Shown here piece after piece: positions 61,090 through 64,000 of a stretch of DNA of 64,000 nucleotides (position 1 is the stretch's first letter; the number at the start of each line of letters is the position of its first letter). The stretch comes from Ditylenchus dipsaci. Taxonomy: Eukaryota > Nematoda > Chromadorea > Rhabditida > Anguinidae. The stretch covers positions 124,001 to 188,000 of the forward strand of contig SADC01000191.1 of the NCBI GenBank assembly GCA_004194705.1, read 5' to 3'. Below the pieces are notes generated by a model that worked only from the letters and a program-made list of their open reading frames with translations, ran no database searches and was not told the DNA's origin. A program made the translations under genes and the position numbers.

Positions 61090-61554
61090 ATGAGCTCACT
61101 AAAATGCTCTACAACAGTCACGGAACAAATAGTTTTTGGCGTTGCTTATCCATCTCTTGTGTTTGTGGGCATACTAGCTAATGCTGCTGTTATTTGTGTT
61201 ATTTTGGGCAGTAAGAAGATGCGCAACTCGGCGTCAGCCGTATTTCCATTGAATTTGGTAATCAATTACATTACAAACACAAACAACACGTATAATATTT
61301 ATCACTAATCTCAGGCTATTGCTGACATAACATTTGTGCTAGCAATATCACTTCCCAAGGCAGCTAACTGGGTGAATTGGCGTGATTGGACAAATTTCAA
61401 AATGTGGGACGAGAATTGTCAACTAGAACTTAATGCACCACTTTGTCCTATTTTATATTTTGGACTAGAGACCTCATATTATGTCTCTACACTTACTTTT
61501 TATGCAATTTGCGCATTGAGGCTTGTTGTTTATTTTTTATGCACCAGAATGTGA
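61090..61554 (+). CDS. rhodopsin-like GPCR, N-terminal part (truncated)
   Basis: Two exons: 61090-61257 (ATG at 61090) and from 61315, joined by a 57-nt GT-AG intron in phase 0. The junction gives PLNL|AIAD, the TM2 signature NLAxAD. TM1 is QIVFGVAYPSLVFVGILANA, followed by the intracellular KKMRNSASAV turn; TM3 is YYVSTLTFYAICALRL with CALRL in the DRY position. The extracellular loop has the Trp-rich NWVNWRDW and a Cys. The frame stops at 61552-61554; a possible donor (AAT|gtgact) lies just before. TM4-TM7 are not seen before the repeats begin, so the gene is broken or continues outside. Ligand unknown. Confidence 0.75.
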
Positions 61555-61910
61555 CTAAAAATTTTTCGATTTCACGTCAAAAAAATTTGTGTTTAAAAAT
61601 TCAATCAGGCCTGGACAAAATGACACTTTTTTAAGGCTCCCCTCATAATCGGGACACGGGACATTTTTCCAAACACTTTTGTTCCTATCTTGGCTCCCAG
61701 CCATCATTTCTCACCGCCTTTAACAGAACCACGAGAAAATCGACCTTGCTCTATAACATAGGAATGATAGATTTGTCATGATATCTATCTAACACGGTTT
61801 TTAGGCTGTCCCGCAGGCCAATATCCCGTGGGACAAATTCCAAATGTGTACCGCGGGACAAGACCTGCGGGACAGCCAAAAATCTTTTCTGAATGTCTAA
61901 ACATTAAATA

Positions 61911-63861
61911 CCGTATTTCCTCCAATTGCCGCCCCCCCTCTAATTGCCGCCCCCCCCTAGAGGTCGATCGAAAAATAAGCGCCCCCCCCTCTAATTGCCG
62001 CCCCCCCCCTATTTTTTCGAAACCGTTTTTAACCTTTTTTCTGCACAATTTTTTGGCGGTTAGTTATTAATAAGAAGATGTGCCCAAGACCATTGTTTGC
62101 TGAAGAGGTATATGTAAGCAGGATCGATAAATATTCACGTGAACAATAAGTCTTCAACAACAAGTCTACCTTAAAGGGGGGCTGGCAGACTTAATATGCG
62201 CATCGCCTTAGGTCACAGGTTCGACTACCACTGGCTGCAGACCTTATTTTTTTCTCTTTTTATTTACAAGTTTGGTGTCAAAATGTAGCTAAGATCATCA
62301 GCTTTCATTTGAGCTATCATACAGATAAAAAGTTTGTATAAAGTTAGAGCTAAAATTTGAAAAAAAAAGATTAAACCGTGTCCAATCCGATGAAATCCTC
62401 AATAGGATTATCAATCAAGCAATCAATTGCGACCATTTAAGCTTCACTATCAGCAAATGCTGTAATTTGGAGATTTCATGCACATGACTGGCTGGTATTG
62501 AATTGGACATCAGTAAAAGTTTTTAAAACCTTAGCTCTAACGAAATATTACCTTCTACCTTGTATGATAGCTCAAATGAAATCTCATGATCTTGGCTTTA
62601 TTACTGTGTATGAAACGTGTCACTTGTCAAAAAATGCAGAAATATCAATCAAAGCAGTAGAAGAAAACCTTCAAACCATCGATTATCGGAGCTCTAGCCT
62701 ATTTTTTAGCCTACAAATAAGCTACACTAGGTGTGAAACCCTGCGTTGATGGTCTTGTGGGATAGTCAAGAGCCAGAGGCTGATTTTTACACGAAATTGT
62801 TAATAAAAAAAATTACATACATGGTGTGCAGCCGCTGGTAGTCGAACCTGTGACCTACGCGATGCGTATATAAAGTTCCCCACCCTTTAATTTGGCTGCC
62901 CTGGACAAACAATTGGCCTGAAAATTCTGCCCGAAAATCATAAAAATTTTGAAAATAGGATAAAAACTTTCATTGTTGGAGTGGTAAATTAACGGGTGGT
63001 CAAAAAGTTCCCGATGGATTTTCAAAGCTTTATTTTTTATCATTTTTCTTATCATATCTCTGATCTGTTGATACCATTTTGTAGCCCTGAAACTCCTCTT
63101 TCAAATGGCATATGGTTTTTAGCTTGATTATTGTGAATAAGTCACCATTTGGGTCCAAACACTTGTCTGGTCGTTTTAAGAAGAATACCAGCGCTTTCAT
63201 CACTTTAACTGGTCAAATGTTATATTGAATTTTGATAATCACGACAAAAAATTTGCACCATGTTGTAGCGCAGCTCAGGAGCTACAAAACACATATTACA
63301 GAATGATTTTTTAAAAATCTGAGCGTTGAGATATGGCCTTTTGGAAAAAATCATTTTCTTGAAAAAATGACCAAAATTCGAAAAATTGGCAAAAACTTGC
63401 ATATCGGTCATTTTTCAAGAAATCGGTCTTTTTCAAAATGCCATATCTCAACACTGAAATTTTCAAAAATCATTCTGTAACATGGGTTTTGTAGCTCCTG
63501 AGCTGCGCTACAACATGGTGCAAATTTTTTGTCGTGATTATCAAAATTCAATATAACATTTGACCAGTTAAAGTGATGAAAGCGCTGGTATTCTTCTTAA
63601 AACGACCAGACAAGTGTTTGGACCCAAATGGTGACTTATTCACAATAATCAAGCTAAAAACAATATGCCATTTGAAAGAGGAGTTTCAAAGCTACAAAAT
63701 GGTATCAACAGATCAGAGATATGATAAGAAAAATGATAAAAAATAAAGCTTTGAAAATCCATCGGGAACTTTTTGACCACCCGTTACTTCAAATTTATGA
63801 TCGAAAAATAAGCGCCCCCCTTCTAATTGCCGCCCCCCCCCCTCTAATTGCCTGTTAACCG
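61911..63861. mobile_element. second copy of the CCGTATT composite (compare 31529-32407)
   Basis: Same order of blocks as 31529-32407: ATTGCCGCCCCCC words, tRNA-like T-arm block (62200-62240), mirrored block (62825-62885), decayed right end GTTAACCG-TA. It is followed by the same ATTGGG array to the window edge. Differences: an added 62400-62690 segment and the TA-target insertion 62992-63784. Confidence 0.85.
62992..63784. mobile_element. mariner-like MITE with empty-site proof
   Basis: TA / ACGGGTGGTCAAAAAGTTCC ... GGAACTTTTTGACCACCCGT / TA (TA at 62990-62991 and 63785-63786). Arms of nearly 390 bp are almost perfectly complementary. The sister copy at about 32319-32345 has the uninterrupted site GGTAAATTACTTCAAATT. 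GGTCAAAAAGTTC-type ends resemble mariner elements. Confidence 0.95.
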
Positions 63862-64000
63862 TAAATAAATGTAGTGAGTCATTGCTTTCTGAAAATTATT
63901 GGGTATTGGGCCAATATATTGGGATCCGTCATAATATTGGGTATTGGGATTGGGTTAGAAAATGACCAAAAATATTGTATTGGGGTATTGGGTTTAGGCA

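Overview
The window is nuclear DNA from a multicellular animal. It is A+T-rich. Its genes carry many very short GT-AG introns (mostly 43-59 nt), and it contains orthologues of animal genes: PHF14, CDC20, an F-box/LRR gene and a rhodopsin-like GPCR. I cannot name the phylum from sequence alone. Protein-coding sequence is a small minority. Nearly everything else is layered, often nested, DNA transposons and foldback (palindromic) elements. Many of these I could delimit by their target-site duplications (TSDs).

Layout. (i) 1-10191, minus strand: a PHF14-like PHD-finger gene, running off the left edge. Its introns are swollen by insertions: a hAT-like element with 8-bp TSD, TTAA-target elements, pogo-like elements, and several copies of a TA-target family whose ends read CCGTATTTYCTCTAAT. 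(ii) 10200-15200: further elements, including a 2.1-kb hAT-type element (12704-14823) that holds a TTAA element and tRNA-like palindromes. (iii) 15228-17868: a full-length hAT transposon with a seven-exon transposase and a perfect 8-bp TSD. (iv) 18208-24666, plus strand: a ten-exon CDC20/Fizzy gene. One intron holds a MULE (19095-20792, 9-bp TSD) with a SWIM-finger transposase remnant. (v) 24700-36600: a repeat-only region apart from one unidentified candidate exon near 30.2 kb. (vi) 36614-56822: an F-box/LRR gene (minus strand) whose 5' part lies in the left arm of a 17.7-kb near-perfect palindrome centred at 47827. The right arm carries a truncated mirror copy. (vii) 56800-64000: foldback repeats, a candidate exon near 59.8 kb, a broken GPCR gene, and a second copy of a composite repeat first seen at 31.5 kb. 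Comparing the two copies gives an empty-site/filled-site proof of a TA-target mariner-like insertion.

Two themes stand out. First, many unrelated element families carry, just inside their ends, arrays of a short motif that is private to the family or even to the copy. In the CCGTATT family the private motif forms a small palindrome that changes in sequence but keeps its symmetry. Second, PHF14, CDC20 and the hAT transposase each have an otherwise clean reading frame broken by loss of one base, almost always in a T (or A) run. The palindrome arms also differ mostly by run length. Residual sequencing error is therefore as likely as gene death.
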